From Pseudomonas sp. 10-1B (lineage in GTDB: Bacteria; Pseudomonadota; Gammaproteobacteria; Pseudomonadales; Pseudomonadaceae): a DNA stretch of 64,000 bases. The DNA lies in assembly GCF_000935045.1 (NCBI RefSeq), contig NZ_JYKS01000024.1:80463-144462 (forward strand), written 5' to 3'. Shown here piece after piece: positions 1 to 10,853 of the stretch. Below the pieces are notes generated by a model, which worked only from the letters and a program-made list of their open reading frames with translations, was not told where the DNA came from and searched no databases. The position numbers and the translations under genes were made by a program. Positions within the stretch are counted from its first letter, which is position 1. Each line of letters begins with the position of its first letter.

Positions 1-853
1 GGTAGCCGAGCCATTCGATGCGTGGATCGTTCCAGTGCAGCTTCCAGCTGGCCGGCATGGCATGCCCGGCAATCGCCAGGCGCACCGCCGGGTTGCTCAT
101 CCACACCTGCGGCATGATTTCTTCCAGCGCCCACTCGATGGCCTCCAGGTTGGCGCCATACTCGAAGTTGCCGACGAACAACAGGCGCTGGCTGTGCAGT
201 GCAGGTTGCACGTGCTGGTAGAAATCACAATCCACGCCATTCACCACCACGTTAACCGGGCGCCCGTTGATCTGCGCGATCAGCTCGGCATCGTGGGCGC
301 TGACCGCCACCAGTTCGGTGGGCTGGCGCAGCACTCGCTGTTCCCAGCGCCGGTAGCGCCAGCGGTCGAAGGCGTTGAGTGGGCGCAACCACAGGGGCAG
401 GCGGTCGTGGCAGGCGCCGCCCATTACCGACTCGAGGGTATGCTCGCTGAGCATGTAGGGTAGCCCGCGCGTCTGCAGGGCTTTTTCGAACGGTTGAAAG
501 CTGTAGCTGTGCTCGATCTGGATCACATCCCAGGGCTCGTCCAGCAACTGCTCGAAGCAGTGCCGCAGGCAAGGGGACAGGCCATTGATGATTGCCCGCA
601 TGGGGTAGTCGATGATCGGCGCAGCCAGCAGGTTCATTGGGCTGTGCAGTGGCCGCCGGGGCAGCACGATCAGGCGTTCGAGCAGTGGTTCCAGGGTATC
701 GCGTGCCGCATCGCTGAGGGGGATTTTCGATTGTACTAGCAGGGTAATCCGGTGACCCCGCTGTGCCAGTGCGCGGATCAGGTGGTATTGCCGGGTCTTG
801 CTGCCGCTGGTGGTCGGCCAGGGTAGATAAGGCAGAGTCCAGAGAATGCGCAT
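1..853 (-). CDS. Glycosyltransferase family 4-like protein, C-terminus outside window
   Basis: The reading frame opens at an ATG (853) with AGGA about 10 bases upstream and stays open for 284 codons to the window edge, so the C-terminus is missing. The N-terminus begins MRILWTLPYLPWPTTSGSKT, with the glycine-containing loop usual in the first Rossmann fold of GT-B enzymes. Near residue 225 the stretch LLFVGNFEYGANLEAIEW resembles the start of the nucleotide-sugar-binding half of GT4 enzymes. The likely role is sugar transfer from an activated donor to a surface glycan or lipid. Donor, acceptor and bond type cannot be told. The gene is divergent from yegS, separated by about 256 bases. Confidence 0.75.
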   Translation of the reverse strand, partial: MRILWTLPYLPWPTTSGSKTRQYHLIRALAQRGHRITLLVQSKIPLSDAARDTLEPLLERLIVLPRRPLHSPMNLLAAPIIDYPMRAIINGLSPCLRHCFEQLLDEPWDVIQIEHSYSFQPFEKALQTRGLPYMLSEHTLESVMGGACHDRLPLWLRPLNAFDRWRYRRWEQRVLRQPTELVAVSAHDAELIAQINGRPVNVVVNGVDCDFYQHVQPALHSQRLLFVGNFEYGANLEAIEWALEEIMPQVWMSNPAVRLAIAGHAMPASWKLHWNDPRIEWLGY

Positions 854-1109
854 GACCCGGAATCCTCGCTGAATGCTGCAGATGACAGGACGCGCCCGTT
901 GTCGGCAGGTGGTGAGCCACTGCCGGGGGCGCGTCCTTGGCAAAGAGGGTATTTGCTGAGCATAGCCGCGCATTCTCGAGCGTGGGAAAAATGACCGGCC
1001 AACGCGATCTACTGTAGGAGCGTCAGTCGGCTATTTTTTGCGGGGCATGCAACGATTCGTAAGTGCAAACGGTCGAGATCTGGGTTGGTCCACTTCACGG
1101 AGAAGCGCG

Positions 1110-1997
1110 ATGCAAGGGCGCAAGGTAATGCTGATCCTGCACGGCAAGCAGGCGATGAATGGCGAATTGCGCACTGCCGTACATGGCCTGCGCGACAGCG
1201 GCTGGCCGCTGGATGTGCGGGTAACCTGGGAGGCAGGCGATGCCCAGCGACTGGTGGGCGAAGCGCTGGCTGGCGGCTACACCCACATTGTCGCTGGCGG
1301 TGGGGATGGCACTTTGCGCGATGTCGCTGAAGCCATGGGGCTGGCGGGCGCCCAGGCCAGCCTGGCATTGTTGCCGCTGGGCACGGCCAATGATTTCGCC
1401 AAGGCTGCCGGCGTGCCCCTGGAGCCTGCCGCGGCGCTGGCGCTGTTGGACGCACCGGCGCAGGCGATTGACCTGGGCCAGGCCGGCGACCACTTGTTCC
1501 TCAACATGGCCACGGGTGGGTTTGGCAGCCAGGTCACCGCCAATACCTCCGAAGACCTGAAGAAAGTGCTGGGTGGCGCGGCCTACCTGTTCACCGGGCT
1601 GTCGCGCTTCAGCGAACTGCAGGCGGCCTCGGTGGAGCTGCAGGGGCCGGATTTCCACTGGCAGGGGGACTTGCTGGCGCTGGGTATCGGCAATGGCCGC
1701 CAGGCCGGGGGCGGGCAGGTATTGTGCCCCGAGGCCGTGGTGAACGACGGCTTGCTCGACATCGCCATCCTGCCAGCACCGCAAGAGGTGGTAGGGGCCC
1801 TGCGTGAGTTGTTGGCCGGTGACGGCCTGTTCATCCGGGCCAGGTTGCCCTGGGTCGAGATCAAGTGCTCGCAGGGGCTGGACATCAACCTCGATGGCGA
1901 GCCGTTGCAGGCCGACAACCTGCGCTTCCAGGCCAGGCCCGCCGCACTGCGCCTGCATCTGCCGGCAGGGTCGCCATTGCTCAGTCGTCCAGGCTGA
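1110..1997 (+). CDS. yegS: Lipid kinase YegS (diacylglycerol kinase catalytic family)
   Basis: This 295-residue protein matches the YegS family along its length. It has the nucleotide-binding GGGDGT motif near residue 70, LPLGTANDFA shortly after, and the family-typical INMATGGFG-like and GIGNGRQAGGG segments. YegS phosphorylates lipid substrates (phosphatidylglycerol in vitro for the E. coli protein) with ATP and divalent metal, at the inner membrane. The frame extends upstream to 1038, but the ATG at 1110 has GGAGA six bases before it and gives the family N-terminus. Its last 17 bases overlap the 3' end of the convergent response-regulator gene. Confidence 0.9.
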   Translation: MQGRKVMLILHGKQAMNGELRTAVHGLRDSGWPLDVRVTWEAGDAQRLVGEALAGGYTHIVAGGGDGTLRDVAEAMGLAGAQASLALLPLGTANDFAKAAGVPLEPAAALALLDAPAQAIDLGQAGDHLFLNMATGGFGSQVTANTSEDLKKVLGGAAYLFTGLSRFSELQAASVELQGPDFHWQGDLLALGIGNGRQAGGGQVLCPEAVVNDGLLDIAILPAPQEVVGALRELLAGDGLFIRARLPWVEIKCSQGLDINLDGEPLQADNLRFQARPAALRLHLPAGSPLLSRPG

Positions 1998-2640
1998 TGA
2001 TTTTCTCGCGCACGGCGAACAGCACAAGGCCAGCCACGTCATGGATTTGCAGGCGTTTCATGATTTGCGAGCGATGGGTTTCCACGGTCTTGATCGACAG
2101 GCCCAGGCCCGTGGCGATTTCCCGGGTCGACTTGCCGCGCACGATCAGGCGCAGGATTTCCAGTTGCCGCGCAGTGAGGTTGTGTCGCTCGCTACCAGCT
2201 TGCTTGTCCTGCTTGGTGTGCCGCAGCGCCTGGTTGATGACCGTGTGGGCGATGGCCGGGCTGAGGTAGCGCTCGCCGTTGCGCACCGCACCCAAGGCCT
2301 GTTCCAGTTCGGTGGCGCTGGTGTCCTTGAGCAGGTAGCCATGGGCGCTGCTTTCCAGGGCCCGCATGATAAGGTCCGGGTCGGTGTGCATCGACAGGAT
2401 CAGCACCTTGCAGGTGCTGCCGCTGGCGCGCAGTTGGGTGAGTGCATCCAGGCCGCTGGTCGAGCGCATGGAGATGTCCAGCAAGATGATGTCCGGTGCC
2501 AGTGTGCGCACCTGTTCGAGCAGTTGGCTGCCGTCATCGGCTTCGCCGATCACGCAATAGCCGGGGATGTCGCAGACCAGTGCGCGCACCCCGGCGCGAA
2601 TCAGCGAGTGGTCGTCTACCAGCAGCAGCCTACAGGTCAT
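1981..2640 (-). CDS. NarL/FixJ-type response regulator, LuxR HTH output
   Basis: The 219-residue protein has a receiver domain (residues 1-120, acidic pair D9/D10, phospho-acceptor D55 in LLDISM) and a C-terminal LuxR helix-turn-helix (about residues 145-205, LTARQLEILRLIVRGKST). It should be phosphorylated by the adjacent histidine kinase and then bind DNA as a dimer. A GTG lies upstream at 2661, but ATG 2640 has AGGAG 11 bases before it and begins directly with the receiver fold. The start overlaps the 3' end of the kinase gene by 11 bases, which suggests translational coupling. Target genes are unknown. Confidence 0.85.
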   Translation of the reverse strand: MTCRLLLVDDHSLIRAGVRALVCDIPGYCVIGEADDGSQLLEQVRTLAPDIILLDISMRSTSGLDALTQLRASGSTCKVLILSMHTDPDLIMRALESSAHGYLLKDTSATELEQALGAVRNGERYLSPAIAHTVINQALRHTKQDKQAGSERHNLTARQLEILRLIVRGKSTREIATGLGLSIKTVETHRSQIMKRLQIHDVAGLVLFAVREKIISLDD

Positions 2641-3526
2641 GGGTGGTAGTACTCCTGGCACGTTGCTGGGCGCGCGGTGGCCACGGGAACACCGCCTCGA
2701 TGCAGGTGCCCAGGCCGAGCTGGCTGGTGATGTCGAGGGTGCCCTGCAAGGCGGTTACCCGCTCCTGCATGCCGGCCAGGCCGCGCTGGCCAGCCTCGGC
2801 CGGGTGCCTGGCGGGGACGAAGCCGCGGCCATCATCGTGGATCGACAATGCCAGCCCCTCCGGGGTGCGCTGCAGGCGAATGACCAGATTGCGTGCCTGG
2901 GCGTGGCGCAGCATGTTGGTCACGGCCTCCTGGGTAATGCGGAACACCGCCATGGCCACGGCATCGTCGATACCGCCCAGGCGCTGGTTGCACGCCAGGC
3001 TCCAGTGCACGCCGCTGCTGGCAAGGGTGCGCACCAGATGCTCACGCAGGCTGGCTTCGAGGCCAAGGCTGGCCAGCTGCCGTGGGTTGAGCAGGGTGGA
3101 CACATCGCGCACGTTGCCCAGGGTGTCGTCCAGCGTGCTGCGCAGGGCGTCGCAGTGACCTTGCAGCTCGTCGGGCATGCGCCGTTGCAACCACTGCAAC
3201 TGCAGCTTGGCGGCGGTGAGCATTTGGCCGATGTCGTCGTGCAGTTCCCGGCCCAGGTGCTGGCGCTCGTCTTCCTGCACCTTGAGCATGCGCTCGGCCA
3301 GTTCTGCCGGGCGCAGGCTGATCGACCTGGCGCCCAGGCCCAGATGCAGGGCAACGCCCAGTGTGGCGGCCAACTGCAGCACCAGCAGGCTGGTCGGGAC
3401 CGCCCGGTCGGCCAGGTACAGCGACAGGTTGGCGACCAGGGAGGCCACGCACAGCCCAACTGTCACCCAACGCAGCAGGTCAGCGCGGGAGCAGCAACGC
3501 AAAAGAGTCTTCAAGCGTGGGAGCAT
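2630..3526 (-). CDS. Sensor histidine kinase, HisKA_3/HATPase type
   Basis: This is a NarX/DegS-type kinase. Two hydrophobic segments lie near the N-terminus (VTVGLCVASLVANLSLYLA and TSLLVLQLAATLGVALHLGL) with almost no periplasmic loop, so a signal may be sensed in the membrane or cytoplasm. The dimerisation and phospho-acceptor box reads ERQHLGRELHDDIGQ, followed by an N-box (AVTNMLRHAQA) and G-boxes (DDGRGF, GLAGMQERV). It is followed by its overlapping LuxR-type regulator. ATG 3526 was taken; a TTG at 3571 is in frame, and neither has a strong ribosome site. The signal is unknown. Confidence 0.8.
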   Translation of the reverse strand: MLPRLKTLLRCCSRADLLRWVTVGLCVASLVANLSLYLADRAVPTSLLVLQLAATLGVALHLGLGARSISLRPAELAERMLKVQEDERQHLGRELHDDIGQMLTAAKLQLQWLQRRMPDELQGHCDALRSTLDDTLGNVRDVSTLLNPRQLASLGLEASLREHLVRTLASSGVHWSLACNQRLGGIDDAVAMAVFRITQEAVTNMLRHAQARNLVIRLQRTPEGLALSIHDDGRGFVPARHPAEAGQRGLAGMQERVTALQGTLDITSQLGLGTCIEAVFPWPPRAQQRARSTTTHDL

Positions 3527-3891
3527 AGGTAGGGAAGCCACTGAAGTATTGCTGATGGAGGCCTTGCACAATGCTTGTCAGAGGCTTTGGCGCAGTACTT
3601 TCGATGTTTGTACGAGCACGTGATCTTTCAACCTTTCTCTAGGTTGCAAGCGTTTATGGGGGCGCATATTACCACTTCGCAGTGCATCGGTCGCGGCTGG
3701 GTAACGCCTTGAAACGCCTGGCTGTGGGGCGGTTCGGGGTAGCAGAGTGCCACCCATTGATCGCGCAACACGCACTTGCCGTGTAACTTGCGCGGCAATG
3801 ATTCAACTTGGCCCGTGTGAACTTGGAGAACTTCCCAAGTTCGACCTTGGTGGGGCTTGTATATACGTGCTTAGTTGCACTTTTCCTCGGC
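3527..3891. other. Intergenic region between histidine kinase and Hpt-like gene
   Basis: No convincing gene is present here. The region is more AT-rich than its surroundings and must hold the promoter of the kinase-regulator pair. An 8-base inverted repeat at 3819-3842 (GAACTTGG, 8-base loop, CCAAGTTC) could be an operator or a weak hairpin; there is no T-run on either side. A 65-codon leftward frame at 3578-3775 has no recognisable motif and was not accepted. Confidence 0.5.
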
Positions 3892-4404
3892 TTAATGCGT
3901 TGGATATGAGCGGCCGGGGCGCGTGCCGGCTAACGCTTCGCTATGCGGGTGGATGCATACGCTACCTTGCTCGTCGCAGGACGTGCAGGTTTGCGCGAAG
4001 GGTTGCTGCACGACCTTGGCGAGCTCACCCAGCAGCACCAATTGCTCGCCGATGTCCAGGTTCAGCCGCCCGGTACGGGTATCGACCAACTCCAGCTGCC
4101 AGGCCAGCAGTGTCAGGCAGGCCCCTATCGCGGGCAAGGCCTCGCGCTGCAGGCAACCACCGTCGCAGGCCGGTGCGAGCAACTGCTGCAGGGCAGTGCT
4201 GTAGTGGGCGACTTCGCGCAGGCCCAGGCGCGTGGCCTGCTGGGCGAGGCTGTCGAGGGTGTGGTCCAGGCAGTGGCAGGCATCTGGGTCGTTGTCGATC
4301 AGTTCCAGGTGCTGCAGGCACTCCTGGGCCTGGGTCAGCAACACCTGGGCATCCAGCAGGAAGCCCTGCAGGGCGTCATTGAACGATAAGGCGCTGTCCA
4401 TCAT
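3892..4404 (-). CDS. Small Hpt-like (CheA P1-like) protein
   Basis: The gene encodes a 170-residue, mostly helical, probably cytoplasmic protein. Residues 10-77 resemble a histidine phosphotransfer helix bundle, with H48 in LDHTLDSLAQQATRLGL placed like the phospho-histidine in the usual AHTLKGSA motif. The conserved lysine after the histidine is replaced (D51), and the rest is unlike known families. The C-terminus carries Cys residues (CTSCDE, VCIH). The frame is open to 4494, but the tandem ATG at 4404/4401 follows a GGGGG run seven bases upstream. It is divergent from the cheV-type gene, which supports a link to chemotaxis signalling, though this is inference from position and weak similarity. 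Confidence 0.6.
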   Translation of the reverse strand: MMDSALSFNDALQGFLLDAQVLLTQAQECLQHLELIDNDPDACHCLDHTLDSLAQQATRLGLREVAHYSTALQQLLAPACDGGCLQREALPAIGACLTLLAWQLELVDTRTGRLNLDIGEQLVLLGELAKVVQQPFAQTCTSCDEQGSVCIHPHSEALAGTRPGRSYPTH

Positions 4405-4672
4405 GAACCCCCGGCGCGTGGCGCAGGGGACGGGCACGCCGATACGATAGCTAGCAAAAGCCTGACTCCATTCATGCAATGAGAATGGCGTCACATTAAT
4501 GGCTAAAGGATATCGCGAACATCAGGTTGTACCCGATTGTCTCTAAGGGTTTCCCTGATGCGGCGCTAAGGTGAGGAACTTTTTCTGCCTCGCTGTTTTG
4601 ATCCAGAGTGCCCGCAGTAAAACATGATGTTAAAGTGATATCAATTGTCTGCGCGGCATTTTCCCGCAAGGG

Positions 4673-4699
4673 TCAAGGTGTGCGTGAAGCCGCCGATAC
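4673..4699 (+). promoter_or_regulatory. FliA (sigma-28) promoter of cheV-type gene
   Basis: TCAAGG (4673-4678) and GCCGATAC (4692-4699) are separated by 13 bases. The distance from the first base of the -35 to the first base of the -10 is 19, the same as in the consensus TAAAGTTT-N11-GCCGATAA. The -10 element matches at seven of eight positions. It lies 47 bases before the ATG of the cheV-type gene, so flagellar-class control of that gene is likely. Confidence 0.75.
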
Positions 4700-4746
4700 A
4701 GGGTGGATGACTTCACTTTTTTCGACTCAAGCCTGGGGGTTTTCCA

Positions 4747-5682
4747 ATGGCTGGCATTCTCGACACGGTAGACCAACGCACGCAACTGGTGGGTGAGAAC
4801 CGCCTGGAAATTCTCATGTTTCGCCTGGGCGGCCGCCAGCTGTTCGCGATCAATGTGTTCAAGGTGCAGGAAGTGTTGCAACTGCCCAAGCTGACCCTGA
4901 TGCCCCAGCGCCACGCCTTTGTCTGCGGGGTGGTCAACCTGCGCGGCCAGACCCTGCCGGTGATCGACCTGTCCCAGGCGATCGGCATGCGCCCCCTGCA
5001 GCCGGGGCCGGACAGCACCATCATTGTCACCGAATACAACCGCTCGGTGCAGGCCTTCCTGGTGGGCGGGGTCGACCGCATCGTCAACATGAACTGGGAG
5101 GCAATCATGCCGCCGCCTTCCAGCGCCGGGCGGCAACACTACCTGACCGCCATCACCAAGGTCGATGACAAGCTGGTGGAGGTGATCGACGTAGAGAAGG
5201 TACTGGCCGAGATCGTGCCCTATAACGCCCGGGTTTCCGGCGAAAAACTTGCCGACCCGGTGCTGGCCCGGGCCCGCGGTCGCGAGGTGCTGCTGGTGGA
5301 CGACTCCAGCGTGGCCCTGGCGCAGTTGCGTGACACCCTGTCCCAGTTGGGCATGAAGCTGCACGTGGCCAGTGATGGTTTGAAGGCACTGCGCATGCTC
5401 AAGGGCTGGGCCGACGCTGGCGAGGATGTGTGCGAGAAGCTGCTGATGGTGTTCACCGACGCCGAGATGCCGGAAATGGACGGCTACCGGCTGACCACCG
5501 AGATTCGCAGCGATGCCCGTCTGCGGCGGCTTTACGTGGTGCTGCATACCTCGCTGTCGGGCAGCTTCAACGAATCCATGGTCAAGAAGGTAGGCTGTGA
5601 CAACTTCCTGTCCAAGTTCCAGCCTGATCGTCTGGTCGATGTGGTCAAGCAACGCCTGCTGCTGGATGCCGCCACTGCGTGA
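4747..5682 (+). CDS. cheV: CheV-type chemotaxis coupling protein (CheW + receiver)
   Basis: The 311-residue protein has an N-terminal CheW domain (about 15-160, with GVVNLRGQTLPVIDL) and a C-terminal receiver domain (about 180-305) with DD185-186 and phospho-acceptor D238 in FTDAEMP. This is the CheV arrangement: it couples chemoreceptors to CheA, and phosphorylation of its receiver probably tunes adaptation at the polar receptor array. The start has a G-rich stretch (GGGGG) upstream. A FliA-type promoter stands just before it, and an Hpt-like gene is divergent. Pseudomonas genomes carry several CheV copies, so the exact paralogue is not assigned. Confidence 0.88.
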   Translation: MAGILDTVDQRTQLVGENRLEILMFRLGGRQLFAINVFKVQEVLQLPKLTLMPQRHAFVCGVVNLRGQTLPVIDLSQAIGMRPLQPGPDSTIIVTEYNRSVQAFLVGGVDRIVNMNWEAIMPPPSSAGRQHYLTAITKVDDKLVEVIDVEKVLAEIVPYNARVSGEKLADPVLARARGREVLLVDDSSVALAQLRDTLSQLGMKLHVASDGLKALRMLKGWADAGEDVCEKLLMVFTDAEMPEMDGYRLTTEIRSDARLRRLYVVLHTSLSGSFNESMVKKVGCDNFLSKFQPDRLVDVVKQRLLLDAATA

Positions 5683-5737
5683 TACCGGGCCCTGCCAGGT
5701 ATAAGCTTGGCATTTGCCATGACGCGAGGCGGCAGGG

Positions 5738-6541
5738 ATGTTTCTCAGTGAGCTGTATCGATACCCGGTGAAGTCAGCGCAGGCGCAAAGCCTGCAGGCA
5801 TCCACTGTGGGTTTGTTGGGGTTGCAGGGTGACCGGCGCTGGATGGTGGTCGAGGAGGAAAACGGACGCTTCCTGACCCAGCGTGCCTGGCCACAACTTG
5901 GCCAGATCGAGGCACGCGATGACGACAGCGGCCAGTTGCTGCTGCTGGCCCCTGGGCTGGCGCCGTTGGCTGTGCCGGTGCCGCCTGCCGATGACGCCCT
6001 GCGTGGGGTGACCATCTGGCGCGATACCTTGCGCGTACCGGACGCTGGCGATGCCGCGGCGGCCTGGCTTAGCGCGTTGCTGGGCAAGGCCGTGCGCCTG
6101 GTGCACTGCCCGGAACAGCGTGCGCGTTACCTGCCCAATGGCTATGGCTTCAACAGTGACCGGGCAGCGTTCCCGGATGGTTTCCCCTTGTTGCTGATTG
6201 GCCAGGGCTCGCTGGATGAGCTCAATCGGCGTATTGGCCGGCCGATGGAGATGCTGCGCTTTCGGCCCAACCTGGTGGTACAGGGCGCGGAGCCGTTTGC
6301 CGAGGATGGCTGGAAGCGGATTCGTATCGGCAGCCTGGAATTTCGCGTGCTCAAGCCCAGTGTGCGGTGCATCTTCACCACTATCGATCCGGCAACCGGG
6401 GAACGCAGTGCCGACCGCGAGCCGATGGCCACACTGAAGAGCTTTCGCGAGAAGGAGGGGGATGTGCTGTTCGGGCAGAACCTGGCGGTGGATGGTTGTG
6501 GGTGGCTGGAGGTGGGAATGGAAGTGGAGGTTCTGGAATAG
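5738..6541 (+). CDS. MOSC-domain protein, YcbX-like
   Basis: The protein is 267 residues. It has an N-terminal beta-barrel MOSC_N domain (MFLSELYRYPVKSAQ, GLQGDRRWMVV) and a C-terminal MOSC domain with the conserved cysteine in VRCIFTTIDPATGE and the end motif FGQNLAVDGCG. MOSC proteins bind molybdenum cofactor through that cysteine. YcbX/mARC relatives reduce N-hydroxylated compounds using electrons from a ferredoxin or reductase partner. No ferredoxin domain follows the MOSC domain here, unlike E. coli YcbX, so a separate electron donor is expected. AGGG precedes the ATG. It is followed by a REP hairpin and the convergent slt. Confidence 0.85.
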   Translation: MFLSELYRYPVKSAQAQSLQASTVGLLGLQGDRRWMVVEEENGRFLTQRAWPQLGQIEARDDDSGQLLLLAPGLAPLAVPVPPADDALRGVTIWRDTLRVPDAGDAAAAWLSALLGKAVRLVHCPEQRARYLPNGYGFNSDRAAFPDGFPLLLIGQGSLDELNRRIGRPMEMLRFRPNLVVQGAEPFAEDGWKRIRIGSLEFRVLKPSVRCIFTTIDPATGERSADREPMATLKSFREKEGDVLFGQNLAVDGCGWLEVGMEVEVLE

Positions 6542-6549
6542 CTGTGTTG

Positions 6550-6641
6550 CCTGTGCTGGCCTCTTCGCGGGTAAACCCGCTCCTACAAGGGTTTGCAAAT
6601 TGTTGTAGGAGCGGGTTTACCCGCGAAGAGGCCAGCACAGG
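6550..6641. repeat. REP pair, perfect 39-bp inverted repeat
   Basis: Two 39-base arms (6550-6588 and 6603-6641) are exact reverse complements around a 14-base loop. The core GCGGGTAAACCCGC type is repeated at several other sites in the window. It sits between the convergent MOSC and slt genes and could end transcription from both sides. Confidence 0.85.
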
Positions 6642-6652
6642 CTCAACAAATA

Positions 6653-8578
6653 TTACATGTCATCGAAATACCGCTCATGCCAGTCCACCAGCGGCTGCGG
6701 CGAGTTCAGCTTTTGTCCGTAGATCACCGAATACGACAGCACGTTCTGCACATACTGGCGCGTTTCGTCGAACGGGATCGACTCCACCCACACATCGAAG
6801 CTCAGGTGCTTGGCGCCTTTCAGCCACTGCCGTACCCGTCCGGGCCCGGCGTTGTAGGCCGCGGAAGCGAGCACCCGGTTGCCGTTGAACTGGCTATGCA
6901 CCTGGCTGAGGTAGGCTGCGCCCAGCTGGATGTTCTTGTCCGGGTTGAACACCTGCGCCGGTGACGCCAGCGGGATGCTGAACTTGCGCGCGGTCTCCTT
7001 GGCCGTGGCCGGCATCAGCTGCATCAGGCCGCTGGCACCCACCGGGGAGCGTGCATCCTCCATGAATGCACTTTCCTGGCGGGTGATGGCGAATACCCAG
7101 CTCGAATGCAGGCCGCGAACTTTGGCCTCGCGCACCAAGGTATCGCGATGGGCCATCGGGAAGCGGATGTCCAGGTCGTCCCAGTACTTCGCCTGGCTGA
7201 TGGTGCGGATGGCCGGGAAGTACCAGCGCAGGTCATAGCCCAGGCGCGCCTGGGCGACCATTTCGTCGCGGTTGAAGTGGCGGCTGACGTGGTACCACTC
7301 GCGGCGGCCCTCGACAATCTGGCCGCGGGCGTGGAACTCCAGGGCGCGCTGGATGCCCGGGGTATTGCGCACCTTGCTGACCAACTGCGGGCTCAGCACC
7401 AGCGGTTTGTTGTTCAACTGGTACGGCGTCTGTGCCCGGTCGGCGGCGAGGAAGCCATAGAAGTCACGCTCACGCGCCACGGTCTTGTACAGCAGCGGGA
7501 TCTGCGGGTTGTTCGGCTGTGCCAGCTCCAGGCTGCGTGCCTGCCAGTACTTCCAGCGGCTGCTGCTGGCCAGGTCCTGGGGCAGGCGGCGGGTCAGTTC
7601 GTAGGCGTCTTCCCAGCGGCCCAGGCGCAGCAGCAGGCGCAGGCGCCACTCGCTGACGGTGTTGTCGCGCAGTTCGGGGTCGTAGCGGGTCATGAGGTCG
7701 AGCGCGCGCGGGTCGTAGCGGCGTGCCAGGGTCAGGCCGATTTCGCGGGCGATGGCGACCTTCTCGTCGCGTGAAAAGTGCATGCGCTGGGCGTAGTCGT
7801 CGAGCAGCGCCATGGCCCGCTCCGGGTTCTGCCGGGCCAGGCGGCGCAGGCCCAGGCTGACCACATCGGACATGGCCTCGTTGACCGGGGTGAAGCGCGA
7901 CGGCTGGTTGAGCAGCTCGGGCTTCTGTGCCACGGCGACCAACAGGCGCCCCTGCGGGCCGAGGGTGGTCAGCGTCTTGACCAGGTTGTTGGCCAGGCCG
8001 TAGTTGCGCGCCTCGGCCGCCAGCTTGGTGCGTTGCCAGCGCTTGGCCTCGGTCAGCTGGCCTTCGGCCGCCCACATGCCGAACAGGGCATCACACGCCG
8101 CAGGCTGCGACTTGCCGACGTTCCACAGTTTGTCGGCCGTGGCGTAGCCCTCGGCGCGCAGGCCGTGGCTGAGCTGGTATTGGCCGTTGAGGCAGTCCAG
8201 CTCGGTGAAGTTGAGCTTGGGGTCGTAGTACTTGACGAAGGTGTTCCATTCGCCGCGCTCGGCCAGCCAGCGCAGCCAGCGCAGTTTCATCCAGTTGGAC
8301 TGGGGCAGGTCGCCATGCTTGGCGAGAAAACCTTCGATTTCCTGGTTGCTGGCGCTTTTCAGGCGGGTGGTGAGCTCGTCGTAGGCCAGGTAGGGCGTCA
8401 GCGGGTAGTCGCTCAGGGCCTGGGCATAGCGCAGGTATGGGCCTTTGTCGCCCTTGGCCAGCGCGCGCTTGGCCTCGTCGTAGTACTGGCGTTGCAGGGT
8501 GAGGTTGCTGGCCTGCGCCGCGCAGGTGGCGGCGGTGAGCAGCAGGCAGGATGCAATATGTAACAGGCGGCTGCGCAT
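6653..8578 (-). CDS. slt: Soluble lytic murein transglycosylase
   Basis: This is a 641-residue periplasmic muramidase-like enzyme. The N-terminus (MRSRLLHIASCLLLTAATCA then AQA) is a signal peptide. Residues up to about 450 are the helical U/L domains that form the Slt70 ring. The catalytic SLT domain (GH23) follows, with E502 in ITRQESAF, then SPVGASGLMQLMP and AYNAGPGRVRQW. It cleaves the MurNAc-GlcNAc bond to give 1,6-anhydro-muropeptides, the substrate source for recycling by NagZ, also encoded here. An upstream in-frame ATG at 8602 would add eight residues before the signal peptide; ATG 8578 fits better. Confidence 0.93.
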   Translation of the reverse strand: MRSRLLHIASCLLLTAATCAAQASNLTLQRQYYDEAKRALAKGDKGPYLRYAQALSDYPLTPYLAYDELTTRLKSASNQEIEGFLAKHGDLPQSNWMKLRWLRWLAERGEWNTFVKYYDPKLNFTELDCLNGQYQLSHGLRAEGYATADKLWNVGKSQPAACDALFGMWAAEGQLTEAKRWQRTKLAAEARNYGLANNLVKTLTTLGPQGRLLVAVAQKPELLNQPSRFTPVNEAMSDVVSLGLRRLARQNPERAMALLDDYAQRMHFSRDEKVAIAREIGLTLARRYDPRALDLMTRYDPELRDNTVSEWRLRLLLRLGRWEDAYELTRRLPQDLASSSRWKYWQARSLELAQPNNPQIPLLYKTVARERDFYGFLAADRAQTPYQLNNKPLVLSPQLVSKVRNTPGIQRALEFHARGQIVEGRREWYHVSRHFNRDEMVAQARLGYDLRWYFPAIRTISQAKYWDDLDIRFPMAHRDTLVREAKVRGLHSSWVFAITRQESAFMEDARSPVGASGLMQLMPATAKETARKFSIPLASPAQVFNPDKNIQLGAAYLSQVHSQFNGNRVLASAAYNAGPGRVRQWLKGAKHLSFDVWVESIPFDETRQYVQNVLSYSVIYGQKLNSPQPLVDWHERYFDDM

Positions 8579-8799
8579 GATACGTCCGGGCAGTTGAACC
8601 ATGGGGAAGTGACGGCGGAGCCAGCACTGTTGGAAGCTATAGCCTTAGCTTAGCCGTTTGCCGGTAGCGGGTGAAAGCACTGCGCTTGTATCGGGATATT
8701 AAGTTTGACCAGATGTCGCAAAGCCTTGCTCGGATGGTCAGGCGGATGCCGTCAGGGGCCAAGTCAGGTAGAATGCGCGCCCGATTTATGGAGACCAAC

Positions 8800-10728
<1,929 letters not shown>

Positions 10729-10744
10729 TAGTTGTTAGCCTGAT

Positions 10745-10842
10745 CCGGCCCTATCGCCGGCAAGCCAGCTCCCACAGAGGCACCATGGATTTCAAACCTT
10801 GTGGTGTCCCTGTGGGAGCTGGCTTGCCGGCGATAGGGCCGG
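10745..10842. repeat. REP pair, 33-bp inverted repeat
   Basis: Arms 10745-10777 and 10810-10842 are exact reverse complements (CCGGCCCTATCGCCGGCAAG type). They lie between the convergent uup and stress-protein genes. Confidence 0.85.
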
Positions 10843-10853
10843 CCCAGGCTGAA

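Noticed and set aside
252..920. A 222-codon minus-strand frame overlapping the glycosyltransferase
   Set aside because: It is in a different frame from the glycosyltransferase, is Pro/Ala/Arg-rich and has no domain; the correct frame is open from 853 to the window edge.
3578..3775. A 65-codon minus-strand frame in the gap before the Hpt-like gene
   Set aside because: No homology, no ribosome site and an amino-acid mix typical of non-coding sequence.
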